A DNA stretch of 64,000 bases from Patiria miniata (GCF_015706575.1 NW_024037074.1:29873334-29937333); one strand, 5' to 3'; shown: positions 11,096 to 23,640, numbered from the stretch's first letter. Made by a program: numbers and translations. The notes: generated by a model from the sequence alone, not told the origin.

Positions 11096-13575
11096 TCCTT
11101 ATCTAGATCTCTTAACAGGCCTATTAAAAAAGGGCGTAAATCCCGTAGATAAAGTGGGAGATATCCCCTCCCCCCCCCCCTTCCCGGACTTTCTGACTGA
11201 GGGGATTAGCCATGATTTGTTGTCCCACATTTTGTTGAACTTAAAATTAAATGTTTTCCTGTAAACACAAAGACGTATATTTTTTCTGTGATATAAAGTT
11301 AAACAAAACAGATGACCTAAGCCAATGTTAGCGCATACGACCATTATAATAATTATGCGTGAATGAAATACTAAGATTTTTTTGACGAGCAGCGCCACCT
11401 AGTGTCAATTATGGACCCCTTAAAAGATTACAAAATTATGTCACGTTGGTGAGTTTCAGGAATTGTATTCTTGTAATCAAAAGAGTTCTTGCAAGACATG
11501 CTAGCTCTAAATCAAACAACCCAATCGAACATAAAGGGCGCATGAATTTGATGCTGAACCATTTCCCAAATCTCGGCCCATTCTCGAGCTTCGGTACCTC
11601 CTGCCGCTATACAGTTTTACTTTTAAATATTTCCTAATCTTCCTTACCGATCCGCTTGTGCTACCAACTGATCCTATTTAGGCCCAACCAATAGTCCTAC
11701 CTAACCTAAATCTCTAAACTCAACTCTACTGACAACCCTTACCCTAACTGCATCCCCACTTATCCTCAAACCGCACCAGCCGTCACTCCCACTAACCCCT
11801 TATCAAATCTGCATCCGACCGTTAACTCCATCCCCAAATGTAATAATTATGACCTGCCAAAAGTAACACTATCAAACTGTAAAGCATAACAAGGCGAAGG
11901 ACAGACTTTTAATATACATACAGGACTTTTAATATCAAAGCGATTATAATTTTAACAATCATTGCAGATCATGAGATTTTTTTTCTACAAAAGTAAGATT
12001 GAGTTTTGCTCGCTCGTTGCTATGACACACGATATCAAGAACTGTTTTCAGTTGAACGATCAAACAGGTTTGAAGCATAAGTGAAGTCCAACCACAGGCG
12101 TAGGTAGTTTCCACATTATCAAATGCTAGCTGTAAAAGGGTATACAGAAGTTTTATATCAAATTATTCTTTTCTTATAATTTTGAGTCGTCACTATAAGC
12201 TTGTAACTACTTTGGGATTTAAAGGAGGACAAGACACACGAAAACTAATTTGAGAACTCAGGCATTTTAAGGAGCACGATTTTGTTTGTAATGCCTTGGT
12301 CCCGATATAAGTTGACTGTTATCAAGTTTCAATTATTGTAGTTTCTCACAAGACCGCCGAAGCGATTTCTTGTTTGTTTTTCAACACGTGGCTGGTTTAA
12401 CACTATTAACAAAATGTTGTACAATCTAACACACTGCCATTTTTTTCAATTAAACAATTTTGAACAAATATCCCAGCAAAACCTGACCGGAATTATATAA
12501 CTGTTTTCATTATCTCAGTCAGGCCCAGGGTCACATTTTATGTTAATTATAACATTTCATCCTGCGCATTCATAATGAGCTAGTCCAATCAATGACCTTT
12601 TATAATTCAAAGGCGACCTCAAATATGCGCTACTTTTGGCATAGCTATAGTCATGTAAGGTTTCACGATTCTAAAAAAAAACCACACGGTTCACACTTGG
12701 AGACGTTATTGTAGATCACTTATTCAAAATATGGTATCAAAATAAAAAATGATAAAGTCATTCCAGGTGGAATACTAAAACAATTATCCCATATCCGTAA
12801 AGAACCTTCCTCCCTTGAATGGATGTTTGGCTTCGCTGTATTTGATTTTGTTAAAGATTGTTTCTTTGCCATCTCACAGGCATACACTTTCACTGATGTT
12901 TTCGGAGTGAGTTTTTTTAATGCAATAAAGTTATAATAATTGTTCAAATAAGTTTGAGTCATTAAATCAAGAAACACATGCTACAAATTGTTTGGGCTGT
13001 TAACTCGTTAAAAAAAAGGTCTGTAGGTAAGAATTTGTTTTGAATGTTTGTCTGTTATACTTAATTTGCTTGCTCTAGGATATAAAGGTATATAAAGGTA
13101 TAAAGATATTTGTTTAATAAATCTGTTTTATTGATTAATTACCTACATACCAAAAAACAGTCACATTTATTTTCAGAATAATTATACTGTATTTCATTTG
13201 TTTTGTCAAATGTGGCAAAAAATTCTGAGGTCGGCATTTTGGCGCAAAACAAACCCAGGTAGGCCTAGGTAGGTCAGGTTACCGTAAAGACAATCTGCTA
13301 TTACTCTTTAACATTCCGGTGGCACTGCATTATGACAAAAACAAATGTTTTGTTTTTTAAAAAGAATAATGAAATTGCTTTGAAGGTTTTTTTCGTACAT
13401 TTTACAGTGGATAAAAAAAAAATTGTCAATAAATTTAAAGCATACTTTTTAATATGCATGCGCATGCGAAATGCAAAAAGTAATAATAGCAGATACATTT
13501 TGTGATTGGAAATTAACTCCTTTAATACATTGGCCACTGTTTCGGGAAAGCGATAAAAAAATAAGCAACATTTGT
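11096..13575. other. Intergenic, downstream of C1q gene 2
   Basis: Homologous to 23640-26280. It contains a poly-C tract near 11165, the pyrimidine-biased C-rich block (about 11640-11850), and AT-rich sequence aligning with unit 3 down to the gene. No coding frame recognised. Confidence 0.65.
11640..11850. repeat. C-rich CCYAAC-type tract, unit 2 copy
   Basis: A plus-strand bias to C and A with many CCTAACC, CCCACTAA and CCAAC words. The same tract appears at the same relative place at 23790-24010, 39420-39600, 48515-48700 and 58085-58365. Not a regular tandem repeat. Confidence 0.6.
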
Positions 13576-14341
13576 TTATTGGGGGTAAAGAAGGAAGCCA
13601 CTGAATGAGGCCCAGCCACTGGAATTACTACTGCTCATATTGACTTGAACTATGGCTAAGGCCACCGATAACTGTTACACCGTTCTTTCTGAGATCAACG
13701 TACAAACTGGTTGCGGAAGCATGTTTTAGCACAGAAAACATGAACACGTAGGTGCCCGACACAGTACAAGTGAAGGTGCCAGTCCCTAGATCGAAGCTGG
13801 TACCCGGCAGAAGCGTTTCGGTCTCCTGGAAGGGCAAACGGTATTCGTAACTCGTAGAGGTACCTGAGTCACTCGTCCTCTTCACGGTGAATGCCACCCG
13901 CTGGTTGGAGTCGTCTGGTGTCACCCCTGGCTCACCCTTCTGACCTTTGGAACCAGTTTCTCCGATTGTTCCAACTAAACCCGGGGGACCTCTCGGACCT
14001 ATTTTGCCGGGCAGGCCAATCCCATCGTCACCTTTAGACCCAGGGTTCCCAGGTGCTCCCCGCTCACCCATTGGGCCAATAGGGCCAAAGTCACCCTTTT
14101 GACCTTGCTGACCTGCAACGCCCTTTGACCCCGGAAGCCCGTAGGGACCCATCTGTCCCACCGGTCCAGGCAGACCTGGTATGCCGGGTATTGCAGCAGG
14201 TCCCTGGCAGCACTGCTGACACACCTGTGAAGTAGGACCATCTCCATCCGAGGGAACCGGCCCAGTAACGGAAGCTCGGAGCTTGACAGATTTACCCAGA
14301 AGGAGGGCGATAGAAAGAATAGCTGCCACGCAGATCTTCAT
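13576..14341 (-). pseudogene. C1q gene 2, truncated collagen/C1q protein
   Basis: Signal peptide, CxxCC, collagen region and the first two thirds of the C1q domain are intact and very close to genes 1 and 3. The frame ends at 13628 after SSSQYEQ (237 aa). The last strands of the domain (DTVYLT) are gone. Sequence equivalent to the C-terminus (SGFLLYP) remains downstream to about 13576 but out of frame; compared with gene 3, a net 71 bases are missing at the junction. The product would lack the hydrophobic strands that close the C1q jelly roll, so it probably cannot trimerise normally. The splice acceptor before the ATG and the promoter are preserved, so transcription is still possible. It could instead be an expressed short variant. 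Confidence 0.85.
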
Positions 14342-14449
14342 CTGTGAAGAACAAAAGAAAATTAATATTTATGGGAAAAATGGAGTGAAGATGAGAAAAA
14401 AATGAGTTCAGAGAAACTAGGAAATTATATCAGAAGACTGATGGAAAGT

Positions 14450-14715
14450 TCCAGTGTTATAGCCGTGTGCAAGCACATACGGCGCATTGTGCGATTAAAT
14501 CAGGGGCAAGTTTGCGCAACAACCATTAGTCAACCAATGGTTGGTTAACGTCAAACAGTGCTCATGCACTGTTACATTTAAGTGCAAACGACTCTAGTTG
14601 AACCATTGTCAACGTACCGGAGTATGGCGGTCTTGAGTATGTTTGGATTGTTTACGTTCTTTGACCTGATGAATGAACCGGAAGATATCTCAGAGGCCCA
14701 CCGGCGGGTAGTACA
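14450..14715. mobile_element. Short insertion with 13-bp target duplication
   Basis: ACTGATGGAAAGT occurs exactly at 14437-14449 and 14716-14728. The corresponding point in unit 3 (near 27220) has a single related copy, so 266 bp were inserted. Near the right end an open stretch begins at ATG 14624 and reads MAVLSMFGLFTFFDLMNEPE, continuing about 17 codons and running through the repeat into the flank. A 13-bp duplication suits target-primed retroposition better than most cut-and-paste transposons. Family unknown. Confidence 0.6.
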
Positions 14716-14728
14716 ACTGATGGAAAGT

Positions 14729-15781
14729 GGCCTTCTTTAAAAAAAAAAATCACAATTTATTAACATGTAAAGTATTTAAAGATGTATGTCGTCAATCATA
14801 ACTGATCAAGTACGACAAGCTTCTCTTTTAAATTAGGTTTGGACGAAAATCATTTACCTGAAGACGTAAATAACGGATTTATATACTTTAGAGCGTGAAT
14901 CGTCGGATACATGTTATTTTGTTACGAATCCGCCCTTTGACAAATGCGAATAACGGATCTGACTTTCTGAAATGAATAACGCGAACTCTTAATTGGAATG
15001 TTGCCACAAACTTTGCCAGTCCGAGTTTCAGTGAAAGTGAATGAGCACAATTTCTTCGATATGATTTTATCTGTATGAACGCAAATAAATGCTTTTAAAT
15101 GCCAGTTTGACAAGTTCTGCCCAAAACAATTCGACGTTTGCGTTTAAAGGAAATAAACAACATGTAGTTTTGCTGTATTTTTCAGAAATGGATGGATAGA
15201 GGGTTAGCAGTTTATGGCAAAACATTGTTACTGTGACTTGTGTGAATTCTTGTGTAGGTATAGATACTGAAAAATACAAGACAAACAATCATGTTCTTGT
15301 AGTCAGGTACCTGTCACTTCCATCACCCAGCCCCAAACCGCCTGAAGTCAAGGAAAAGCTTCCTTCACATAGTCCAACCACTGTCAAAGTCTCCTCGAGC
15401 AACTAGACTTAGTCCATGGGCCAGACTAGATATATTGGTACCACCCGAGGTGGCAAAAAATTAAGGAGGCCTAATACTTTGTAGGATCGACCAATGTACA
15501 AAAACATGTGATAGTAACTCCAAACAAGTAGCTTAGTCTCTGTTTTACTTAGTTTTGCGTTTTGCCATTAATTTACATTATAATTGCATTACAATGTAAA
15601 TCCCTTAGCATATGGGTTGGCATTATATTAATTACACTGTTATTGCAGGTGATTATGACAATTAAATACAGACAGGCAGTTGGTGAACAATGAAGCCTAT
15701 GCCAGTAGTACATGTTGATTGTTAATATAAATGTTGTGTCGTGGTGGGGGGGGGGAGAGAGTTATGTTACGGTACTCGGGC
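14729..15781. other. Intron 2 of C1q gene 2, first part
   Basis: 14729-15300 aligns with unit 3 (27230-27840). 15310-15700 has no counterpart that I found elsewhere in the window. A poly-G run lies near 15745. No gene seen. Confidence 0.55.
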
Positions 15782-16192
15782 TTAATCCTAAAGGGGCCGG
15801 GGGGGGGGGGGAATCCGCCAACCCCCCTCCTCGACGTTTTCCGCGATAGCCTTCAAAACCGTTTTTTTTTCCCGCAACCTGAGCTGTTATGACTTCTTAG
15901 CTTCCAGCCTTGCGCATCTTTAGATACCAACAAGATACAAATCTGAGCACGGGTCGCCGCACAGAGCAGAATTAACATTCGTGCATATGAATAATTAATT
16001 AGCCATAATTCAAAAGCCGTTGACCTGTAGTGATGAAATTTCTTGGCTATGTTCATGATGAGTTGCTTTATGCTTATACAAATGTACCAAGATTCATAAT
16101 TTTTCGTCGCTCGATGGCCAAGATCTTAGGGGGGAATCCGCCCCGCCCCCAGCTGACAGCTGGTCAAAAAAGCCTGGCCCTTGTAGGGTTAA
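15782..16192. mobile_element. piggyBac-like MITE (about 410 bp)
   Basis: TTAA at both ends (15782-15785 and 16189-16192), followed inward by inverted repeats: left TCCTAAAGGGGCC, right (reverse complement) CCCTACAAGGGCC. TTAA target duplication and a CCCTA-type terminus are hallmarks of piggyBac elements. No transposase frame. A second, truncated copy lies at 62200-62355. Confidence 0.65.
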
Positions 16193-16224
16193 ACTATCCA
16201 TTATTTCAGTGATTTCCGCTGAAC

Positions 16225-18030
16225 TATGTAAATCATCAGATATACGTTTGGGTCAATCGAGTCGAGGCCCTTTGGCAGCTCGAGCCCTAGCTCTCAATGA
16301 TGTCGGTTCACAGTGTCCCGGTCTAGCATGCAGGAGTGCAGCTCCTCAGTGGTGGTCAAGTCGGTTTCCGGTTGCAGCATGTCCACGAAGGAGAGATTTC
16401 TTCTCCCACGTGAGGCAGTGCCCCATGTCGGCTCCCAGAGATTGATCGGGCTAGTGGCCAGCTCGAAGTGACGGACGCAATGCCCTTGAGACGGTGTTCC
16501 CGGATCTTTTTTTTTGTCACCTTCGGCAAGCTAGCGTAGAGGTATACATTTCTAGAGTGATCCTGCCACGGGATGTTCAGGGCCATGTAACACCCATCCA
16601 GAGACTTCTCCATCTTAGTAGTGAGGGTGATCATTGATAATCACACCTTTTCATTCTGTGGAGCACTGACCACGCCTGTCCTCTTCGGGTTTTGAGGTCT
16701 TTCTCACTGGAGCTGATCCAAGCTTCAAGGTACTTGTTGTCATATTCAACCTTGAGAGTTGTACCAACTTTCGTGCAGACAGCTGTGCCACGGATGTTAT
16801 AGGCCAGCACAGTCGTCTTCTTTGTGTTCAGCTGTAGGCCAACCTTCAAACACTCTTCCTCAACTGATAAAAAAGGGCTCGAGCGTGCTCCACCGTGTAT
16901 TTGAGACCAGTGCGATGTCATCTGCCAAGTCCATGTCAGTGATCATCACAGGAGACACTCGACGGCTCTCGCGGGGCGCTATGGTGAAACCCAGCTCCTC
17001 GTCTCTACCTTTGATGGCCTTCCTCAGGGAGTAGACGAGTACAATGATGAAGAGAAAAGGGGCCAACGTGTCACCAAGAAGCACTCCTGTCATATGCCTT
17101 GTTGACAAGTCGAGTTCAAGGTCGTCGATGGGGACGTACTCCAGGACCTCTGGGACGACACCGTCCTCCCCACAGCATTTTCCAGCCTTGAGCGCCCCCT
17201 TTGCTTTCACATACTCCTGTTTTTTTTTAAGGGACCATCTTCGATGTCCAGGTCCTCGAACACTTGCTCTACCTCCGCCTGCTTATCCATCATCTCCTGT
17301 TCATCACCAAGAAGGTTTCTCAACCCGTTGTACCTTTTATCTGAAAGGTCTTGGAAGACTTCTACTGGTAATCTCGTTGATCAGCTTCCACCTCATCGCA
17401 TGCATTTGGTTGACCCGAGCTACTTCCAGCTCACTGATTTTCTGGGGAAGCACCTCCTCTTCGATGAGATCCGATGGTCTTTTTCTTGTTGGAGTACACC
17501 ACTTGATTGGTGATACTGAAGTCTGCTAAAAGAAAATCTGTAGGCCACTTGCATCTCCTCTATGGCTCTGAAGACACGAGGATCCGATGAGAATTTTGCC
17601 CTCTTCTTCACCTTGGGGACCTTGTCCATGCGGACCTCTGCGGTCTCCTTGTTTGCTTTCACAACCTTGTCATATCGGTCAGATTCCCCCTCCTCAGTCA
17701 TTACCGTGCCTAGAACATATTGTGAACTTCTATGGCGCATCTCCTGCAGATCGCTGTTTCTCTTGAGCTTTTTCATTCGTACTTCACCCTTCTTGTGACT
17801 GCCTTTCCCGGTATTCGGAGGCTGAGACTCGCCTTCGTCACCACCACTCTATGATCTGATCCCACTGTAGAGAAGGTTCTGTGGGCGCAAGAGTTAATAA
17901 GGCTGTTACACCATTTCCTCCTGGACAGGATGAAGTCGATCTTGGATTTCGTCCCTGCTGGTGACAGCCATGTACACAGCCTTCCCCTTTGCTTCCCAAA
18001 CAGCGCGTTGTTGACTAGAAGAGAGTAGTC
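16225..18030 (-). mobile_element. Decayed, 5'-truncated R4/Dong-like LINE
   Basis: Minus-strand fragments in the order expected of a non-LTR element. The endonuclease tail (about 18020-17780) has IDFIL and GSDHRVV. A linker follows (17776-17420). The RT core (17210-16860) has GDTLAPFLFIIVL and DLADDIAL. Next come LQLNTKKT and SSSEKDLKTR (16921-16631), then a C-terminal MEKSLDGCY segment (16634-16356). The pieces lie in different frames, so at least four frameshifts have accumulated, and the first half of the endonuclease is missing. It lies in the intron of gene 2 on the same strand. Clade is assigned from remembered motifs only. Confidence 0.8.
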
Positions 18031-18693
18031 CTAAATTTAAATCTATGGGCGGTATTGAACAAAAAAGCCAGTTTATTCCCAACGCAGCTGGTCGGCCGAC
18101 CAGCGTTTAAAATAGATACAAAATATTTATTTTGTCAAAAATGTCAGCGCAGTAGGTGTCATGCCTTTACAGGATGCTTTAGACTGTCATTCACTAACAT
18201 TAAGCAATGTATTTCATAATAATCGTGTAGGTTTTTTTAAATGTTTGCAAATGTATATATTTGCAAATGTGTATATGTTGGCTAAGCAAAACTTTACCAA
18301 AGTGTCAGGCTACGGTGGGTCTAGGGCAGGGGATTCCTCACTTCTCTAAATGCTACTTTTACGTTAATCTTGTCGATTTTCGTTTTTCTGTTATACTTTA
18401 AAAATAAAATAAAATGCATAGAAAAAAACTTTTACGACGTGATGCCAATTGACGTCAGTTTTCATATTGCTACTCAGCTAAAACAAATGACATTTGTATA
18501 TATTTTGATATACTCAAGTAAACTTACCGAACCGCTTTAGTTAATGGAAATGTTCGTGTGTTTGTATCCAGCAAATGACGTTGTTGTAGCGTATTTATCG
18601 ATCGAAAATATTATCTATTCTGGTAGGCCTTACTTATTATTGACTAAATTCCTTACAGACGGTTTGCTTAAACAGCGTCGAACAGAAACTCAC
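18031..18693. other. Intron 2 of C1q gene 2, last part
   Basis: 18040-18150 aligns with 27970-28080 of unit 3 (the 'cgcagctggtc' block). The remainder is AT-rich with no recognisable gene. Confidence 0.5.
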
Positions 18694-18768
18694 CTTAATG
18701 TAACACATTCTTGATTAGTGACACGAAAGGAATTGTCCGCACTGTCCGCACTCTTTACAGCTTGCTGG
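18694..18768 (-). other. Inferred noncoding exon 2 of C1q gene 2
   Basis: The donor side (AAG/GTGAGT) and adjacent bases match the other units. The 5' part is diverged with a tandem 'actgtccgc' insertion, giving about 75 bp. A CAG acceptor preceded by 'gttggtatt' is still present. Splicing of this copy is less certain. Confidence 0.45.
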
Positions 18769-18816
18769 CTGAATACCAACGAGAATGCGTAATAATTTTT
18801 GCACATTCGCTTAGAG

Positions 18817-19000
18817 CAGGGGCGTCAATCGCTTCTCAAAAGGGGGGGGGGGGACATACCTTGATCAGAAGTGATGCGAGCGCGAAAATACGGGGGGGGG
18901 GGACATTTGATAGTGTGTCCCCCACCCTTCAAAAAGTGGGGGGGGGGGACATGTCCCCTGTCACCCCCCCCCCCCCCCCCCCCCAGGATTGACGTCCATG
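18817..19000. mobile_element. 184-bp poly-G/poly-C MITE, hAT-like
   Basis: Ends are CAGGGGCGTCAATC and, inverted, CATGGACGTCAATC. Flanking 8-mers GCTTAGAG and TCTCAGAG are a degraded 8-bp duplication (6 of 8). The interior is almost all G and C runs. Confidence 0.6.
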
Positions 19001-21296
19001 TCTCAGAGACAACTTGGCGTTGGTGGCAAAGGCATAGGCCTAGCTGAAAGTTATTTGTAAAACACCGAAAATATAAACACGTTCAATTCTCTCTGCTGGG
19101 TGAAATGTGACTCGGATCGAATATTTGTTTGAGAAATGACTGTTATTGCGTTCGCTGAAGGCCCGGACTTGATTCACTAATGAGCAACACTATTTTTACA
19201 ATTATTGAATGAATTTTGCTGGAATTCTTTGAGGAATTCTTGAGGTGATTCTTGAGAAATTTAACAGTCGGTCTGTCAAATTTTCAAGCGGTTTTTTGTG
19301 TTTTAACAAAAAAAAATCCCCTCTTATTTTGTTACAAAAAAAAGATCTGTGAAGAAAAACAAATTCTGCCTGAATTAGTGTAGGAAACAAGTTACTCAAA
19401 ATGTGTTAGCTTGTATTATTTGATACCTTAATGTGGGTGAGTTACTTTGTTCAACGTCTCACCCAAAAGTGAAGAACATTCGAGTTTTGAAAAACTGTTA
19501 AAATGGTAGAGAAACTTTCATGCAAAAAAAACACGCTAATTGATTCAAAGGTGTTGGAATTTGAATTCTCAAAATGGGCATAAATATTCTAGAATTTAAA
19601 GGGAAACTGATCTAATACCATATTAACAGTGACAGAACTATTACAGGTGGACTCTGAAATCATTACACCGGTTTGGCTATTAGCATCACTATATGCTTTA
19701 AACAGGTTGAGTCACATAAAATGCGTGTGATTTGTGAAAATCTGTTCCAACTGTTAAACTAGCAAAGTTCAGAATATCAAGCACAAAACAAATATTGCTG
19801 TTTTGAAGGGGCATATTGAGTAGAACCCTACATGCCACATGACTGAAATCATTCGAGAGCCTTTGCTCCAAATTTGTAAGACGGACAGAAGAGCAGTAGG
19901 GCCAAATTATTTGTACACCTTTCAACTCTGTACTTGATTTCACAAGTTATGAGTCCCAAATTTAGACGGGGGGAAAAACAACTTTTTTATACACATTGTA
20001 ATCTGGTTTTTGCAATCAGGTTTCTCGGGACTTTCGTCTTATGGTAATTGAGCAAATGAATCTAACTGGATAAAGTAATGTGAACTTGAATACAACTGTC
20101 CGTATCATACCAGGCCCGTATATATTAGCGCCCTCTCACAGTGAAAGTAAATGAGTGTCTAATCCGACAAGTAACATTTTGTATCCAACAGTGCCTGAAT
20201 GTATCTGGTTGATGGACCCAGAACGGTAAGTTACCGTGAAATAGCGAAATGACACAGTTTATCCACAAAGTGCAAATGGTATTACTGGCATCACCCAATT
20301 GTAAAAAAAAAATATTTAAAAAAAAATAAGACAAGCATGATTTGAGATGTCCGAATTTTCGGTTCTCACACGACTAACTTCCGCATAACTTTTCATCCTG
20401 AATTATTTAGAGTGATTGCCGGAAATGTGTAAATAAATCGCAACACATGTTTTTGTGTGTGTGTCTGAGAAGGAAAAGTTTGAATCAACAGTACAAAAAC
20501 GAGAAAGAAACTACAGGGATAGGTTAATTACACTGATGAACTCTTGGAAACCTACAGTCAGATTTGACTTGCAAACGGTCCAACCTGAATGTCCATGTTG
20601 ATTGACATATTAAAAGTGGTTTTAGATTGTGTTAACCAAATGTTTTGAGTTTAACATTGAGGAAGTGACAAAAATATTATAGGCAGAGGGGACCTCTATA
20701 TTTAGCTTTACATTGCCTGAAAATTACAGTCTCACAAAACCGTGTCCTGGATCAGCACCAACAGTCCAGACTAAGAGCTGTACCGATCTCATGCACAGCA
20801 TAATGCTCGCTAGACCTGAATAATTTCAAACACTAAATTATCGAGTAATTTAATGTTTGTTGATCTAAAAAGCATAATTTCTCGATCGGAAATTAGCCCG
20901 CTGGTTTGACCGTTACCAATCGTGTATCGGTATCATAGTTACGCAAGATCGGTTTCGATGGGAAACGTCATTTGGAGTCATTATTGCAAGCAGAATGCGT
21001 TTTCCAACGGCCCTGAATGGACTCACGCACGAGCAATTAAATTTCACGTCTTTATTTATTTTTTAATTTTTTCGGGGGAGAAAGGATTTTAAGGGTGCAT
21101 ATGCCCTTCTGCCGAGCATCCGACAAAGGGGGTATATTATGCCCAACACCCCACTCGTTGTTCGGAAAGTTATAGTGCCAGCGACAATTTTCAGAATCTC
21201 AATCCGTCGGTGATTCAAAAACTGCTTGTAGGCCTTTGTGCAATTCGCCAAAAAAAAAATGTAGCGGGAAAAAGAATTGTTGTTTCGAAAACTCAC
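19001..21296. other. Intron 1 of C1q gene 2
   Basis: 19380-20050 is the direct-orientation counterpart of the segment inverted in unit 3 (28425-29640). 20050-21290 aligns with 30590-32380. No gene seen. Confidence 0.65.
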
Positions 21297-21370
21297 CGAG
21301 CAAATTCCGTTCTTGTCGTTCTGGCAATCAGGTCTCTCTCGGGTTGTCGGCTGAAGGTGAAGAGTCGTTG
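21297..21370 (-). other. Inferred exon 1 of C1q gene 2 (5' UTR)
   Basis: Conserved leader with CCCGAGAGAGAC and AACGACAAGAACGG, ending CTCG before GTGAGT at 21296. The 5' end is approximate. Confidence 0.6.
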
Positions 21371-21396
21371 TGAGTAAAGAAAATGACCACTCCTTG

Positions 21397-21462
21397 CCTT
21401 TATATCTTGCCGTCGATTTCCTGATCAGTGACTGAATGACTTGGCCCGCTTTGTGATTGGCC
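21397..21462 (-). promoter_or_regulatory. Core promoter of C1q gene 2
   Basis: On the minus strand: GGGCCAATCA (ATTGG at 21456-21460), conserved CTGATCAGGAAATC, then the canonical TATA box GATATAAAGG (21397-21406). The promoter looks intact although the coding exon is damaged. Confidence 0.68.
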
Positions 21463-23640
21463 CCTGCGCGCTGTCAATCTCAAATCACTGACTTGCTCAG
21501 TCATATTAATGAGACGGAATATGATATTATTGCCGTTGAGGCTACATACTCCGTATCAAAACGTGTACCACCGACACTGAAATAGCCGGTGGTGGATAGT
21601 GTATTGATGTCGGTGACACATCCAAAACACGTGATTTGCGATTGACACACACAACCTGTCAATCACAGACCACTTGCGTGTGATCACCGACTTGTTGGGT
21701 GACAACCTCTGATTGGTGGATTGAAACATGACGTACACCGGCCGTGACTTATTCGGATGTTTGTTTGCGCTTTGTGCTATCCAGGTACGTGATCTCTGTA
21801 CACTCGCGAGTCGCGAGGCCTCTTCAATGGAACATTAGGCACGCTATTGTACAAAGCAACTGCCAGTGACAGAAAAGCTGAACATTAGCTAGCACAATAT
21901 GCTTTCGCCATTGGAGGGGGCCTTCCCCATGAAATTGATAGATTGCCCGGATTGGTCTATACATCTTAACAATTCGATTTGTTCTTTTTCGCCAAAAAAA
22001 AAAAAGAATGTAGCTTGACAATCTAGTGAAGGTCTAGTGAAGGTTCCGATCAGTATGCCATAATCGTCTTCAGGAGATGAAGACGATCGGAACGTCGACT
22101 TTTTCAACCAACCGGTTCTTTTCAGAACGTAACATATTCCCAAATATATTTTTAAAACCTTTACTAGTTCCTACCACCAGCGTGCAAAGTTTCAAATCTT
22201 CCTTAGCTTAATTGGTAATGTAAAAAGAACTTTCAGGGGCAGATCCAGAATTTTTTTTTTCTTTTACGGGGCGGGGAGAGGGGGTGGTTGTTTCATAAGC
22301 AAATCAATGCTGAAATGTAGACAGGTTTTTTTTTTTTTTTGTACGAACACTTGGCTCCGTAAAACCAATAGACGTGGTGGGGGGGGGGGTTCAAACCTAC
22401 GATTATCAACACTATATTACGAGATAGTGTACAAATACCCCAGCAGGCTCTGTCCGATTTTTTCTGCACAGGCGTAAATTAATACCAGTATAATTGTTTT
22501 GGGGTGTCACAGCATGGTGTGTGGGGGGGGGGGGGGTTAACATTATTCTTTATCAATTTCTATAGATTTGTAAGGGTTTGACCCGCCCCGAATCCGCACC
22601 TGACTTTCATATAACATCCTGTGAATGATGAGAACGTCGCCAGACCACTGTTAATAGGGGGTTGTGGACAGCAATTTTAACCGACAGACCATTACTGTGC
22701 TAACACATAGAAAAACTGTTTTCCAAGACACCCGCCCTCCGTACAATCGAAAGAGCAATTGAATGTAACTTGACATACCCGGGATGGCGCATTTGCACTG
22801 AACTACCACCATGCCACAGTGCAGTGCTAAATATCTAAATTGTAAAGGAAGTTTAAAAGGTCCGCATTTCCTGAATAGGTCTCTTTAGGTTATGACCAAC
22901 TTCCGCATAACAATTCATCCGGAATTAGTTTGATAAACCCAGCCAAAATGGTCTTTTCCCTGATTTTCTTACGACAATGATTTACCAGCTAATCTGTTCA
23001 GAATAAAATATGAAGGTGCATTTTAATTTGAATCGTAAATATCCATTAGCCCAATTTGATTCTCGTCAAGCAGTAGAGAAATGACCGATGGCACGACGCC
23101 AGAGGGCGCAAAGTGACCGATCAACGGTACTGCGATTGGAATGAGGTCAGGTCTAGGAGTAGACACTTGTTCGTTTCACCGTCTTCTATGCAAGGAGTCA
23201 ATTAATTAATCGTAGGTTGAACACCATACTAGTATCATTGGGGCTGTCCAAGGGAATTTTTGTCAAAATATTCCTGAAAATCTGTCCTATTTGCCCGAGG
23301 GAGGGGGGGGGGGGGGACAATTCACATACTATTTTAGGACCAGAGATTGGAACTAGTTTCAGGGGTGCTTGAGAGGAGGGAAACATAGGTCGGAAATCCT
23401 TGGTAAGATTTGAAAGGAAACAGTTCAGGAGTTCGTGATTCCCCTTCAATTTCTTCAGAATAAAAACAAAATTCCCCCATCGCCAGTGAGTGGCGCAAGG
23501 TGGCGCTATTTCTCTGTGATTTAATGTTTTGTTATGAATGCCGTTTTAATGTAGTGAGAAAACAATTACTGGACAAAGCATGGATAAAAAAGTGCTAATC
23601 TTTAGGAAAAAAAAATATTAATCATGATCATTTCCTAGAT
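21463..23640. other. Intergenic, upstream of C1q gene 2
   Basis: Collinear with 8251-10020 and 32557-34050. It contains several CCAAT-type sites, the poly-G element at 22237-22603 and a poly-G run near 23305. At about 23620-23640 it preserves the empty site of the LINE inserted in unit 1. No gene seen. Confidence 0.6.
22237..22603. mobile_element. TIR element with poly-G interior, shared by units 1-3
   Basis: Ends CAGGGGCAGATCC and, inverted, CAGGTGCGGATTC. ACTTT flanks both sides, a possible 5-7 bp duplication. Homologous sequence is at 33360-33650 and, with a degraded left end, at about 8800-9050, so it inserted before the units duplicated. Confidence 0.55.

Noticed and set aside
16860-17210. 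Host gene with reverse-transcriptase-like domain
   Set aside because: Adjacent fragments in other frames supply the endonuclease and C-terminal parts in LINE order, so it is a decayed LINE.
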